DNA of 49,818 nucleotides, from positions 1 to 49,818 of the forward strand of contig JAHLWZ010000352.1 in NCBI GenBank assembly GCA_020536535.1. The letters run 5' to 3'. The position numbers were made by a program, and so were the translations under genes. The number at the start of each line of letters is the position of its first letter. The stretch's first letter is position 1. Shown piece by piece: positions 24,301-36,098 of this stretch. The notes below the pieces were generated by a model. The model was not told where the DNA came from, made no database searches, and saw only the letters and a list, made by a program, of their open reading frames with translations. Origin of the DNA: Pelomyxa schiedti (taxonomy: Eukaryota; Evosea; Pelobiontida; Pelomyxidae).

Positions 24301-25950
24301 TTGTTGAGCAATGAGTTTCCAGGTTTGAAGTAGCACTGAAAACCTCTGTAATGGCAAGTTCATTGGCGGAACTGCTATAGGGCTTTGGAGTCGCAGTATG
24401 GAGCAGGTTGACACAAGTATTTTGTAACCAAGAAACTAGATGAGGAATGGGAAAGCCCAAGAGGCACTGGGAATTTTTTTTGCAGAGTCTCGTTATTTCT
24501 TGGTTGAGATCATTCAAAGATGTTTCTGAAAGAATCTCAGTGCTGTTATGGTTTGGAGATTAATATAGAGTGTACCTGTTAAATCTTCAACTGGAATATC
24601 AAACAAATTGCGTAGTTGGAGTAAGTCATCGGGTACCTCTTCATATTGAGTCCGTTAGTAAAGTTGGCTTGTTTTGGTGAGAGATTGATTACCTGAAGAG
24701 TGTGTCCTGCGGGCAAACACTTTGGGGCCTTCCCTGGTTTGTTGCGATGGCACAGTACATTGAACCTGTTGCTCACTGGCAGTAACGTTTGAAAGGGTTC
24801 GTCGTGTGTCTGTGGGAGAATTTTGTTCCAGTATACAATTTTCTTGTTGGCTCTCTGTGTTGTCTGTAGGTGATTCTTGAAAAAGTTGACTGGACTTCCT
24901 AGGGGTAAGGGGGTGGCCCTGCTTGGTTTTTGAATGTGACAGGCGTGGGGATGCAATGGAAGAAATCTTGCGAGTAATTCGTGGGGAGACCAACAAAACC
25001 TCCCTCTTTTCCACAGAGTTGTGATTGTTGCTGTTATTATCTGTTGCATATTCTCTGCTAGCACAGTTTTGGTGAGCAGTGTTTTGTTCATAATGCAGTG
25101 GGATGGCATCATCAAAGCTGAGACGCGTTGGCGACAGCAGGGGAGGAGCAGGAGAAGTCACCAGTGCTGTCATCCTCCCCGTCCGCGGTGACTTCGGAGG
25201 CGGTGTGGAGAATGAGCGCGATAAAGACGGCCGCCGAGCGGGTGACTGTGCAGGATTGTCTGTTGCACCAAATGCACTGGCGCGGCGGTCACCACAAGAA
25301 CAAGAGCTCCGCGGAGAATCACATCCCACGCACCTCGCAGCAGCAACAATCCCCGACACCGGCCGCATCCTCAACACAGAGTGTGGCAAACTAGCACATC
25401 CCAGCCCCTCATCAACTCCGCCAATCCCAACGCCAATCTCAACGCCACTCGCAAATCTCACACTCCTGGGGCCACCACCACCACCACGCCTGTGGCTCAG
25501 AGGCGGCGAAGGCGGCGGCGAGACGGCCGCCGCATCCCCGCAAGGGAAGCCGTCGCCGCCATCGCCTGGAGACAGCAGCGGCGCCAGCGGCGAGCACGGC
25601 GGCACCGAAGGGAGCACGCACGGGGGCGGCGGCGGGGCCAGCGACGTGGTGCTGTGCCGCCGCGTCAGGGGCGCCCCGGGCGTGCGCGAAAGCGACCGCG
25701 GGTGCGGCGCGATCCCGGGGGTCGTGGTGGTTGTGCTGGCCGCCGCGCGGCGCGACGAGTGCGGCGGCGGCGTCGCGGGCGCGGGAGCAGGAGACGAGGG
25801 ATGATGCGGAGGAGGAGGAGGAGCAGCGGAGATCTGGTGAGGTACAGTGACAGGCGGCCGCGAGTTTGGGTGTTGCGGTGACGACACGGAAGAAGAAGAG
25901 GAGGAGGAGTGCAGGGGGCGGACTTGGTTGTCAAGATCTGGCGTCCTCAT
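18385..25950 (-). CDS. Cohesin loader SCC2/NIPBL (Nipped-B) with PHD finger
   Basis: SCC2 loads cohesin onto chromatin. The start at 25950 (MRTPDLDNQVRP) opens a long first exon of about 430 residues, rich in Pro/Ser/Thr/His. Later exons include DLLQLRNLFDIPVEDLT (about 24640-24580). A C4HC3 PHD finger lies at 22800-22630 (CPHC, MIQCDEC, intron, FHGTCSG, WICGDC), as in plant SCC2. The HEAT region covers 21.2-19.2 kb, with ECDLVLQIYAKKGVRVVGSC and AKCLCTIVSKVSLNYRL matching the NIPBL block around VVQHCVSCLGAVVNKV, then SLYILGTLCKYFNF and AETAALLPYRTHDEPLFVV matching NIPBL LACFPYQTQEEPLFIM. The C-terminus (18971-18385) is a highly basic, acidic-patch tail (KRRRTSPAVRKPR, DDDEDEEYQPDNDEDD). More than 20 short introns are implied. 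Divergent with the cyclase gene. The identification rests on colinear motifs over the whole length; exact exons are not all resolved. Confidence 0.88.
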
Positions 25951-26384
25951 CTTGTGTGTGCACGACGAGCAACAAAACGAAATAAAATAAAATGTTGTGT
26001 GGCTTGACACGCCGCTTTCTGTGTGTGCCTTTTCACAGGATAATTTCTGATCTCCAGGATCTCCATTGGGGCCTCAGAGGGCTCAGGCCACACTTAGGAG
26101 TTCTCACTGCCGTTCAGATCTTGCAAGAAGAGGGAAGCCCAACACATTTTGTTGAGGTGGGACGGTTTTGATCAACCCGGCGATTTCGCCAAATTTTCCG
26201 GTGCGCACTGTCATTAGAAGAAGGTCGGGTGCATAAAGACATGAACGAAGGAACGTTTTTTCTTTCTCACAGGTTGAATGTCTTTCCTTGTGGTGGGTTA
26301 ATAGAAAACCCAAAAAAACTCTCAGCAGACTAACCAAACATAATAAAAAAAAGTTGTAGTGAAGGTACAGGGTTGTGGTGAAGA
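25951..26384. promoter_or_regulatory. Divergent promoter region between SCC2 and the cyclase
   Basis: 434 bp separate the two start codons. Near SCC2 there is an AT-rich leader (AAAATAAAATAAAAT region at 25978-25992), and an A-rich leader precedes the cyclase ATG (26339-26352). No specific factor site is recognisable. Confidence 0.4.
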
Positions 26385-29300
26385 ATGAAGACCTTGGTTC
26401 CTGGCGTGAATAGCAACAGGGTGTCAGACGCATCAACATCTGATGATGGTGGAGGCGATTTGGAGGATGGTTCTGCTGCTGTGGAAATGTGCAAGTTCAC
26501 TGGAAGCACTGCCAGTATTCATTTGAACGGAATTGGACGCCCAATTGAATCCAGTCAGATAATTAAAAGGAGAGGGTAGGATTTTACCTTTTTTTTCTTT
26601 TATTTACAGTATTGTTGTTAACTCTTTTTTTTTTTTGTTGTTGTTTGCAGTAAGCTTGCAGGAGCGTTCTCGCTTATGGCCGTTGTTCCTCTCGTTGCTG
26701 CTCTAGTAGTTGTTATAATTATCGCTGTCAGTTTGGCACCTACTACTGCTCTGTGGGTGGCCTCCCTGCGTTCTCTGAGTGGGACCTGTTCTTCCAGCAT
26801 TTCAAAGGTTATCACCGCAACACTATTTATTTAGTTTGGATTAACTTTCATGTAGGAGATGGATGTTTACCGAAACCTTCTGGTTGAAAAGAGCGTCTCC
26901 AATATCTCTTCGCATATGAGCATCCCTCCCACAGTAGCCTACGTTGTACAAATTTCCCTTCCTGAGGCAGCATACACGTCGCCGGTCCCTTTACACACAG
27001 ACCATAGTGTGTTCCAGTCTGTGTTCCGGGGTCTGGCCAAGCACTTCTCAGCAATCAATAACATGGTATTCATTTCTATCGACCAATCACAGATTCTAAC
27101 CCCCAAAAAGTTCGTCGGATGGGTAAATGACCAAGGAGAACACTTTTACATTGACAGGCAACAAACATGGGGAATGTATGACAGTTGCGTCGATTCCAAC
27201 ATATCACTCTTTTACATTCGCAACGGGGAAGCCACAAATGAAAAGGCAGCACCTGTCACAAACTACAACCTCACAGTAAGAGCTTGGTGGTATGGATATG
27301 GTTCCATTGTATATATGGGCCTAACGGAAAAAAACAAGGACAACGGGGCTTTCGGCATGGACTGGGTCCTGGACATCTGTATATATGTCGGTCAATCCGG
27401 ACGATGGAAGACTCATAGGATATACCCTGAGGCCTCCTTTTGATGTGCCTGTTGTCATACAAGTGACTTACAGCACTGCATTCCTCCAAGAATTCTTCAA
27501 GAACTTCAACCTCACAAAGCACGGCCTTGCCTTCTTGCTGGAGAATGGATCTCTGAAAATTGTAGCAGGGACAACAGGCATTCCCATTCTTACTGATACC
27601 GGGGGAGATACTTTCGCCCTTACCTCCACTGATGACACTGTCAGGGATGCAGCAGCAAAGGTGATCCCTCTAATCCTTCATTCTCCAATTGTGACTTCCG
27701 CAGTGGTTGAACATGACTGGCCCCACTCCAGTTGAAAGTCATTTCACTATGATGATGGTGGAGGAAGGAATATCCTTTGTAGATGTAGTTCCAATTACTG
27801 CAAGTGGCGGGCTGGTACTGTGGCTATTCCTGGTCACGCCAGAGAAGGTTTCCTAATTCAATTCCTATTTATGGTCTGACTGGTCCATAGGATTTCATGC
27901 AAGAAATTCAAGAGGAGCAAACTACCGCTGTGGACGACGCATACTTCTCCCTGTGGGTAGTACTGGGCGTAGAAGTAGTCATTGCCATCCTAGCTGTTGT
28001 GATTAGTATTACTTTAGCACTTGTTCTTGCTCGAGCCCTCTCGGCAGTTATAAGCAAACTCAAAAAAGTTTCAAGTGGACAGTTGACAAAGTAAGCTACA
28101 ATTTATTCTCTCTTTTCTTTCTTACATAAAATAGGAGGCAGAGTAGCAACGACCTCAAGACTAGCATGTTGCGAGAAATTGACTCGGTACATTGCTCTTT
28201 AGGCCTCCCTTTTTCTCTTATTCCCTCTCAGCTGAACTCTGAAGTTACAAGCATGCAATCGGCGTTGGAGTCTTTCAGCCAGTAAGTCTCCTTATCCCGT
28301 TTTTCCCACCCTAATAGTGCCCACAGATATGTTCCAACTCAAGTCGTTCGGTAACAGAATTTCCGCAAGATCACCCAGAGTCTAACCCTTGCTTCAGATA
28401 CCTGTGCAAGAATCACATGAAACCAATTGTTGGGGTAACCAAAATGCACTGCACTGTGATGTTTCTGGACATTGTTGATTTCGTAGGTATTTCTTTATGG
28501 TTTTTAACACTGACTGGTCTCTAGACACATACTATGGAACAATATGGTGCTCAAACTGTGCTGGACATCCTTTCCACAATGTTTGAATCATTTTCTACAA
28601 TTATTTCTAAGAACGACGGGTGCATTGATAAGGTAGCCACTTCACAAGACATTTCTCCCTTCTAATTCTTCTCTCACACCAGTATATCGGTGATGCCATC
28701 ATGGTGAGTATTGAAACACTTTTCTTTTCATTCTGAAAGCACAATGTAGGCATTATGGGGATGTCCTGTGGTTGATCCCAACTCCGAATTGAAAGCTTGT
28801 CACGCCATCGCTGAGATTTTAGCCGATTTAGATAGAATAAATGTCATTTTCAAAACGAAGTCTTACCCGACAATGCGCATTCGTATTGGGGTAAGTTATA
28901 CCATACCCCTTAGGATAACGTATTTACGTTTTCTTGCAGCTTCACTCTGGAGAAGTGAACGCCGGAAATGTTGGGTATCAAAAAACAATTCAAGCTTCCC
29001 AACCAACTGACTAACATTTCACCAGATCAAGTCAAAGACTCAACTTCACGGTCCTAGGTTATTGTCTCTTGTTGTGCATGCATTACCTTACATTTACTAG
29101 GAAGCACTGTCAATTTGGCCAGCAGATTAGAACCTCTAAATAAAGAACTGCACACCTCAGTTCTTGTAACTGATTCTATCAGAGATGCTGTCTGGGCCGC
29201 TACCAATAGTGAGATATTTACATGGCGGGCCATTGGTCACATTCAGGTACCACTTCATTCTCCTGCTGATAGCATCGCTCACTTCATACAAGGTACGCGG

Positions 29301-29598
29301 AATCAAAGTACCTGTCCTCGTCCATGAATTCTTGGGCTTCACAGCAAAGTATGCTTCATTTCGATTTCCAACAGTACTTACAATATTTTAAATCGGCAGT
29401 TTAAGTGAGCAGACCGCCAGAATGGTGAAGAACTATTCCGGAATTGACCGCATGCTCTACCACGGCAAGAAAGGCGCTGCTCCAGCGGACATTACAACAG
29501 CCATTGATGAATATCTTGAAGATAACCCTGATGACTTCGCTGCTACGCAGGCCAGAAAGATGCTCGCAAATATTCGTGCCTCTTTTCACGCCCATTGA
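26385..29598 (+). CDS. Class III adenylyl/guanylyl cyclase with Cache sensor and HAMP
   Basis: A membrane receptor cyclase making cAMP or cGMP. After a short cytoplasmic N-terminus (MKTLVPGVNSN) comes TM1 (MAVVPLVAALVVVIIIAVSL, about 26675-26735), an extracellular double-Cache-like region (26860-27840; VRAWWYGYG, NPDDGRLIGYTLRPP), TM2 (VVLGVEVVIAILAVVISITL), HAMP (ISKLKKVSSGQLTK) and the cyclase domain. Catalytic features are present: FLDIVDFT with two metal-binding Asp, DKYIGDAIMALWG with the purine-selecting Lys and transition Asp, and GSTVNLASRLE with the conserved Asn and Arg. The Lys favours ATP, but the partner position is Ser, so specificity is open. Introns include 27661-27703 and one between LDIVDF and THTMEQYG. 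Around 27380-27392 the frame jumps by one base between MDWVLDI and NPDDGRL with no good intron; this may be an assembly indel. C-terminus ends RASFHAH, 123 bp from the convergent HUS1-like gene. Confidence 0.88.
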
Positions 29599-29721
29599 TC
29601 AAACATTACCATTTTTTTACAAAATTCTACCCTATCCACATTTGTTTAAAAAAAAAAAGATATCCATAAATTCTTTTATATTTCTGACTGGGTTCCGAAT
29701 TTGTGGGAATAGATAGAATCA

Positions 29722-30835
29722 TCAGTTGGAGAGTAGCAGTGTGGAACCTTGTAGGCGATGAGACTGCATGAGGTTCTCAGAATGAGAGTCAATCCCATCT
29801 TTTGCCCAAGATCTGTGGTTCATATGTAAACATAGGTCAGAATACTGTAAATGAATGGAAGAGAAACATACGTAAGGTGCTGTTAGTAGGATGAAGACAT
29901 GACCCAAAGAAAGCAGCATTCATAGTCTTAAGGGAAACACTCGTAGTGACAGGTTTCTCGGCACCCCAGTTACAACCTTTGATATTGGTTTTTTGGTTAT
30001 AGAAAATTGGGAAGGAAAGTACCAATAGTTTGGCACCAGATAGTAGCGTTACGCTCGTTGTTGGTGAAACAGAACATATTTTCATGTCCAAATAATCGAA
30101 GAGTGACTGGGCCGGTGCACCGTTTTTTATAGTTCTTCAGCAGGACTTTCATATGACTGGGGTCATAAAGTTGAGTTTTGGCCTGGGAAGGTATTTGGTT
30201 GGATATAAAAGACAATTAACAAACTGGGTGATCTGGGAGGTCAAACATTTGCAGGGTGTTAGCCACATCTACGGAGTAGGGCGTTATCGGAACCCATGTT
30301 CTCCTGTTGTTATTATGAAAAAGGAGGATTTCCTTCCCAGTAGGATCTTTGCTCAGGTTAAGGTAAATTTTCTGCGAGGATAATGTTTGCCTCATATCAA
30401 AATGACCAAACAACATACCTCCTCTTTGCTGAAAAAGCTAAGTGCTGATTTTATGGAGCTGGGATTAACATCAAAAACAACGCGATTATATTTGGCCGCA
30501 CTGTCACACAGCTCCAAGTTAAGAACCGATCCCTAAAGTAAATAAATCCAAGTGCACAACAAAGAGGGAAAAATAAAAAATAAAAAAAAGGAAGAAATAC
30601 ATACGATTTCAGCTTGAACCCAGACTTTGACCAAGGGTTCATCAACAAGCATGCACAGGGTTTTTTGAAAAGGTGATATGAGCATGGCAACTGCCCCCTG
30701 CTTCTTCACCTTGCGCACACAATCACACATCCCTTTTTGTTGGGGGGAAAAACCAGTTAACCAGTGCACTGTGGGCGATAACAACATTATACCATTGAGA
30801 ATGCCTACGCCGACAATCGAAGCTTTAAATCGCAT
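29722..30835 (-). CDS. HUS1-like checkpoint clamp subunit
   Basis: HUS1 with RAD9 and RAD1 forms the 9-1-1 DNA-damage clamp. The start MRFKASIVGVGILN matches the HUS1 opening (MxFRAKI). Subsequent exons, in order, fit the HUS1 layout weakly but consistently: GAVAMLISPFQKTLCMLVDEP, then VWVQAEI, VVFDVNPSSIKSAL, ILLFHNNNRRTWVPITPYSVDV, PSHMKVLLKNYKKRCTGPVTLRLFG (compare the HUS1 helix before the interdomain strand), KPVTTSVSLKTMNAAFFGSCLHPTNSTL (compare HIDIRKLLQFL..QVNPTKAL), and a last exon ending GSTLLLSN with TGA at 29724-29722. The predicted length of about 270-290 residues fits HUS1 (about 280). No single diagnostic motif exists in this family, so the call rests on start, length and order. 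Another PCNA-fold clamp subunit is the main alternative. It shares a 193-bp divergent promoter with the F-box/ZZ gene. Confidence 0.55.
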
Positions 30836-31028
30836 TACAACTACTATGGACAGAATCGTTGAGTGTCACTGTTTCACTACAAACACTGGCGCCAAATTAT
30901 GGGGCGAGTAAGCACCACGTAGTCCCATCGCCCTCGTCTGTCTGTAACAAAAACAACTTCGCCGAAACCGTATAACCTTTGCCCGAACCGTCACGACTAC
31001 CTCCCCCACAACAACAGCGCCGCCGGTG

Positions 31029-32354
31029 ATGATGACATCGACGGAACCACCCCACCTACTCACAGCCACAATTGATGCGACTGCCGATGATGGTTGTGCC
31101 AGTTGGTACGGTACAGCAGTAACTATCGTGGATCTGCCGGACAGCGTCATCGTCGCCATCGCTGCCTACGTGGCCGCCGATGCAACCCCAATCACCGCAA
31201 CAACAAGCAAAAACATTGTCGCCCCAGGAGCTCCTGATGATGGAACCACCACCAACACAGAAACGGCAACGGCTTCTACCGAGGAAACAACAACAACAAC
31301 AACCCCAACCCCACCCGCCGTCCCGTCGGGAATCACTCTGTCGATGGTGGCCAGAATGCCAGCCGAAACGGCGGCGAGACCAACCTCAATGTTTCATGGA
31401 TACGATGAGTTGCTGAAGGTCAGGAAGGCCATGGAGGGGGACGCGCCGCCACAGTTCGTGTCTCGTCGGAACACGAGGGGCGCAGCGGACCTGATGGCGA
31501 TGAGGAGGGCGTGCAGGAGGATCCACGACCTCATGGGCACCGTGCCGTTCTGGGTCGAGATGTGCAGGCACAGGTACGGCCACTTCGCCGTGCCTGACGA
31601 GATGACGCCGGAGCAGATGGCAGCGTTGGAGGCCGAGAAGGCCGCCGCGAGGGAGAAGGCTGCTGCCGAGGCCAAGGCAATCGAGGACGAGAAGGAAAGG
31701 CAGAGGGTCGCGATTGAGAGGGAGCAGCTGATGGCAAAGAGGAGAGCAGAGAGGATGGAGAAGCAAGTCGCTGCGGAGGCTGAAAGGCAGAGACTCGCTG
31801 AAGAAGCCGCTGCCGCCGCCGCCGCCGCAGCAGCAGCAACAACAACAACAGAAGAAGCTCCAACAGGAACAAAAACAACAACGACAATCAAGGATGATGA
31901 TGGGACTTCATCCACCGGTGGAGACAAACAAACACCTGCACCTTCACCTTCCGCAAATAGCGCGGTTGGTGCAACAGCAGAACCCGCAACAACCGATCCC
32001 TCCACGTCAGTCACTGCTCCCACCGCTCCTGCTGTCACAGTTGCTGTTCAGCCAGCAGAAACACAACCGGATCCTGAAGAAGAAGAACCGGCCGCACCTC
32101 CATCCAAAATTGCAGAAGTTGTGGTTGCATATTCACACAGCAGAATTGTTCTTCCGACAGGTCGCAACGATGCTTCTTGGTGGGAGAAAATATTTTTCGA
32201 TGTTTCTCACATGTAAGTGGCCTTTCCGTTTTTATGCAATCTCATTCCGTTCTGCCCTCAAAATATTTCAGAGGTTGTGACCATTGCAATGCATTTCCAA
32301 TGGAAGTTTTCTTCAAGTGCCTTCATTGCAATGATGTTTATTTGTGTGAAAACT
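31029..32354 (+). CDS. F-box (interrupted) / coiled-coil / ZZ zinc finger protein, copy 1 (3' end lost in gap)
   Basis: The start is ATG at 31029 (MMTSTEPPHLLTA). IVDLPDSVIVAIAAYVAADA resembles the first half of an F-box, and LMAMRRACRRIHDLMGTVPF followed by WVEMCRHRYG the second half; about 85 low-complexity Thr/Pro residues lie between them. A charged Ala/Glu/Arg/Lys coiled coil follows (EKAAAREKAAAEAKAIEDEK), then an Ala/Thr/Asp-rich linker, and WWEKIFFDVSHM at the exon end (32214). After an intron (about 32215-32271) a ZZ-type finger begins: CDHCNAFPMEVFFKCLHCND. Sequence stops at the 100-N gap. F-box proteins recruit substrates to SCF ubiquitin ligases; ZZ fingers bind peptides, including histone or N-degron tails. 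The ubiquitin-ligase adaptor role is inference. It is nearly identical to the gene after the gap. Confidence 0.75.
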
Positions 32355-32454
32355 NNNNNNNNNNNNNNNNNNNNNNNNNNNNNNNNNNNNNNNNNNNNNN
32401 NNNNNNNNNNNNNNNNNNNNNNNNNNNNNNNNNNNNNNNNNNNNNNNNNNNNNN
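32355..32454. other. Scaffold gap of 100 Ns
   Basis: Exactly 100 Ns, the usual placeholder for a gap of unknown size. It falls between the end of copy 1 (inside its first ZZ finger) and the point in copy 2 that corresponds to 31145 in copy 1, so the assembler evidently failed inside a near-identical repeat. Confidence 0.98.
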
Positions 32455-34472
32455 GCGTCATCGTCGCCATCGCTGCCTACGTGGCCGCCGATGCAACCCC
32501 AATCACCGCAACAACAAGCAAAAACATTGTCGCCCCAGGAGCTCCTGATGATGGAACCACCACCAACACAGAAACAGCGACGGCAACGGCTTCTACCGAG
32601 GAAACAACAACAACAACCCCACCCGCTGTCCCTTCGGGGATCACCCTGTCGATGGTGGCCAGAATGCCAGCCGAGACGGCGGCGAGACCAACCTCAATGT
32701 TTCATGGATACGATGAGTTGCTGAAGGTCAAGAAGGCCATGGAGGGGGACGCGGCGCCACAGTTCGTGTCTCGTCGGAACACGAGGGGCGCAGCGGACCT
32801 GATGGCGATGAGGAGGGCGTGCAGGAGGATCCACGACCTCATGGGCACCGTGCCGTTCTGGATCGAGATGTGCAGGCACAGGTACGGCTACTTCGCCGTG
32901 CCTGACGAGATGACGCCGGAGCAGATGGCCGCGTTGGAGGCCGAGAAGGCCGCCGCGAGGGAGAAGGCTGCTGCCGAGGCCAAGGCAATCGAGGACGAGA
33001 AGGAAAGGCAGAGGGTCGCGATGGAGAGGGAGCAGCTGAGGGCAAAGAGGAGAGCAGAGAGGATGGAGAAGCAAGTCGCTGCGGAGGCTGAAAGGCAGAG
33101 ACTCGCTGAAGAAGCCGCCGCCGCCGCCGCAGCAGCAGCAGCAACAACAACAACAGAAGAAGCTCCAACAGGAACAACAACAACAACAACCAAGGATGAT
33201 GATGGGACTTCATCCACCGGGGGAGACCAACAACCACCTTCACCTTCGCCTTCCGCAAATAACGCGGTTGGTGCAACAGCAGAACCCGCAACAACCGATC
33301 CCTCCACGTCAGTCACTGCTCCCACCGCTCCTGCTGTCACAGTTGCTGTTCAGCCAGCAGCAACACAACCGGATCCTGAAGAAGAAGAACCGGCCGCACC
33401 TCCATCCAAAATTGCGACAGTTGTGGTTGCATATTCACACAGCAGAATTGTTCTTCCGACAGGTCGCAACGATGCTTCTTGGTGGGAGAAGATATTTTTC
33501 GATGTTTCTCACATGTAAGTGGCCTTTCCGTTTTGATGCAATCTCATTCCGTTCTGCCCTCAAAATATTTCAGAGGTTGTGACCATTGCAATGCATTTCC
33601 AATGGAAGTTTTCTTCAAGTGCCTTCATTGCAATGATGTTTATTTGTGTGAAAACTGTGAATCTCATCACCCGAGGTTCGTCGACGTCTTTTTCTCCCAC
33701 CCCATCTCTCACTCTTTTTTTTTTTTTTTTTTTGACGACAGAACCCATCTCATGGCAAAAGTGTCCACACCTTTCAGGTGGACCCAACCGAACCTCAAAC
33801 TTCACCCATCACATTCAATTCATGCTGGGATTTGCAGTGTGTGTGCCGGACCCTTTGGTGAAGTTCAGTATCAGGTTTTCATTCATGCTCTCACAACGAA
33901 TCTGACTGACCCCCAATCATTGCAAACAGTGCTCTGAATGTGAGAGTTACAAAATATGTTCCACTTGCCGAAAAGCAGGACCGCTCGAGCACGAGCACTC
34001 AAAATTCTGGGAGGTGGTTGTTCCTGAGAATGAGTTGTATCCCCCCGGTCAGCGCGGAAACAATCCGCGAGGTGCCTCATGTGACGGGAAAGGCTCTAAA
34101 TGCATGGGGAGATGCAAGGGAATCAACTGGAAGTGCTTGGTGTGTGTCTCCACACATCCCACCACAAAAAACACGAAAAAGACTGAAGTGAGCCAAAGGT
34201 GTGCAACGACTATGACTTGTGTGAAGCATGTGAGAAGAACCGGGAATTCTCGTGCCGGAGTTATTACGGAAGCGTGTGTGATCCTGCCTCTCTTATTCAC
34301 CAGTTTTAACTCTGAATCACACACACACAGCGCAACACACATGACATGACACACCCGTTGCTCAAAGTGTTGGATTCCAGGTCAGTGGTTTTCGTTTCCA
34401 AATCTCACTCAATCAACACCCAGGTGGAACGGTACCAAGTGGATTCTGTCATGCCCAGTTTACAGATTCTAA
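32455..34472 (+). CDS. F-box (interrupted) / coiled-coil / triple ZZ zinc finger protein, copy 2 (5' end lost in gap)
   Basis: Picks up at VIVAIAAYVAADA of the F-box half and matches copy 1 through exon 1 (to 33514), with only scattered substitutions and whole-codon indels in the Thr/Ala/Gln-type repeats. It then gives the complete 3' part. ZZ1 is CDHCNAFPMEVFFKCLHC, LCENCESHHP and, after an intron, THLMAKVSTPF. ZZ2 is ICSVCAGPFGEVQ, CSECESYKICSTCRKAGPLE and HEHSKFWEV. ZZ3 is CDGKGSKCMGRCKGINWKC, VCNDYDLCEACEKN and SHTHSATHMTH, with zinc-binding Cys/His pairs in each. The last exon WNGTKWILSCPVYRF ends at TAA 34470-34472. Introns are short GT-AG. Three consecutive ZZ modules on an F-box-like protein is an unusual combination. 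Whether this is a tandem duplicate or the other haplotype of copy 1 cannot be decided from the sequence alone. Confidence 0.78.
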
Positions 34473-34652
34473 CTCACAACTCCACCCATGTAGGACTGAC
34501 ACACCCCACAAAACCAAGTGTTTGTGTTCTTAGTTTTTGAACAAAACTAAAATTTTTTTTTCCCTTTGTGTTTGGTGCCCCAAAGGAAACGGCATCATAC
34601 AAACAGAGAAAAACGTTCTTCGTTCTTCGGTGCCATCGGCCATCCCACAATA
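34473..34652. other. Spacer between ZZ gene and TIR element
   Basis: 180 bp with no gene visible; contains the 3' UTR of the ZZ gene and a T run at 34552-34561. Confidence 0.5.
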
Positions 34653-34950
34653 GACTTCCCCTAAAACAGTCTTCAGCCAACTGGGGTGTTGTCTTCCAGC
34701 CAACAACTCGTTTGACAGCCAGCACGCGGCGTGGGGGCTGACACAAGGGGTGGCAGCCAGCAGGTTGTGTGGCAGCCAGCAAATCGTTTGACAGCCAGCA
34801 CTTGGCATGGGAGCCAACATCTCAGGTGGAGGCTGACAAATTGTGTGGGAGCCAGCACCTGTCGGCTGTGGGAGCCTGCAAGCCTGCCACGCTCTGTCTG
34901 TGGGTGTGTGACAGCTTGCAGTTTTGTTGTCTGTGTGTGTGTACTGCTGT
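34653..34950 (+). repeat. Left terminal inverted repeat with ~19-nt subrepeats
   Basis: Built from TGNCAGCCAGCA-type units about 18-20 nt apart. Compared with the right arm it has one additional subrepeat unit (around 34780-34800) and a diverged inner end. Alignment to the right arm by eye is near-identical over most of its length. Confidence 0.8.
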
Positions 34951-36027
34951 GGGTTGAGATCATTGCAAAAATAGAATAAAAAATTTTTTTTTTATTTTTC
35001 CTCACAATTAATCCCCTCCTGTCTGATGACATGGGGGTGTGGTGGAGAGATGGAGAGACGGCTGTGGGTGACGGTGAGGTAACACAGTGGTTGGTTTTGG
35101 CACCGCAGTTATATTGTTGAGTACCTTGATCCTCTCCGGAGATAAAAGAATACTCAGTCCGGTTCCCGTTTTCGCTGTGCTGCGGCCCGCGGTTCCTGGT
35201 ACTGTTGAGTGTGATGACAAAAAGGGAGAGGGATGTACATTGACTTTCAGCGCTGCAGATGGCAATCGGCAATTCCGCATCTATTATTACAAGGTGAAAC
35301 TGGAAAAAGAGAAAACGAGGAAAGAAGCCACATACCAGTGGCAAGCTGCCAGAAATACAGAAAATCACGCCGGCAATGACTCCTCATACAGGTTGATGGA
35401 AAAAGACCTAAAGTAATTTAAAAAGTTGATAAGATAACGAAATAAAGGACATAAAATGTTAAAATAATTTATTATTTAACACCACTCCATGCGTTCAGAT
35501 ATATATACAATAAATAAAACAAGTGTGGAAGTGAGACACAACACAACAGGACACGAGGGGATACCTGGGAAAAATCACATGAGCCACCAAATTCCCCTGT
35601 GCATCCCCTCAGTGCCAACCAGGAACCCCTGGCAGCAGTTACTTCGGGGAGGGTAAATTAAGCACAATACCTGGAAGATCGTGACCACTTGGCACCACAC
35701 CAACAGACCTCCCAACAACACAACCCCTACACCTCCAGTAACATCGGCCCTTGTCTTGGCGGACCACTTCTTTTTTTTTTTAAATTAAAATTTATTTATT
35801 GTTTTTCTAAGACGACCGACCGATGGTCTTCTGCAACTTTGTTTCACTATTCCTCTGGGCCAGCCTCCCCTCCTGCAACAAAGTTGCAAGAAAAAAAATT
35901 TAAAGCAAAAAAACAAGTCAGAGAGGGCCATATGTACTTGTACGTTCCCGGTGCAATGGGGGTCGTGAGTGTCAAGAGGCGGAGACGGCAAGGGATGGAT
36001 GTGAGGCCAAAATAGTGGTGTTGTGTT

Positions 36028-36098
36028 GTCGTGCGGTGCGTCGCGTTGCGTTGCGTTGCGTTGCGTCGCGTCGCGTTGCTTTGCGTTGCGTTGCATTG
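36028..36098 (+). repeat. Degenerate GTTGC/GTCGC pentanucleotide minisatellite
   Basis: About 14 units of the 5-mer GTTGC with GTCGC variants, inside the TIR element. Confidence 0.85.

Noticed and set aside
25103-25881. Two plus-strand open frames of 166-233 codons
   Set aside because: Antisense shadows of the proline-rich SCC2 first exon.
31394-32038. Minus-strand open frames over both ZZ gene copies
   Set aside because: Antisense of Thr/Ala repeats and coiled coil; present in both copies simply because the copies are near identical.
34673-35416. Open frames of 231 (-) and 109 (+) codons inside the TIR element
   Set aside because: They include the inverted-repeat arm or overlap each other, and contain no DDE or other transposase motif.
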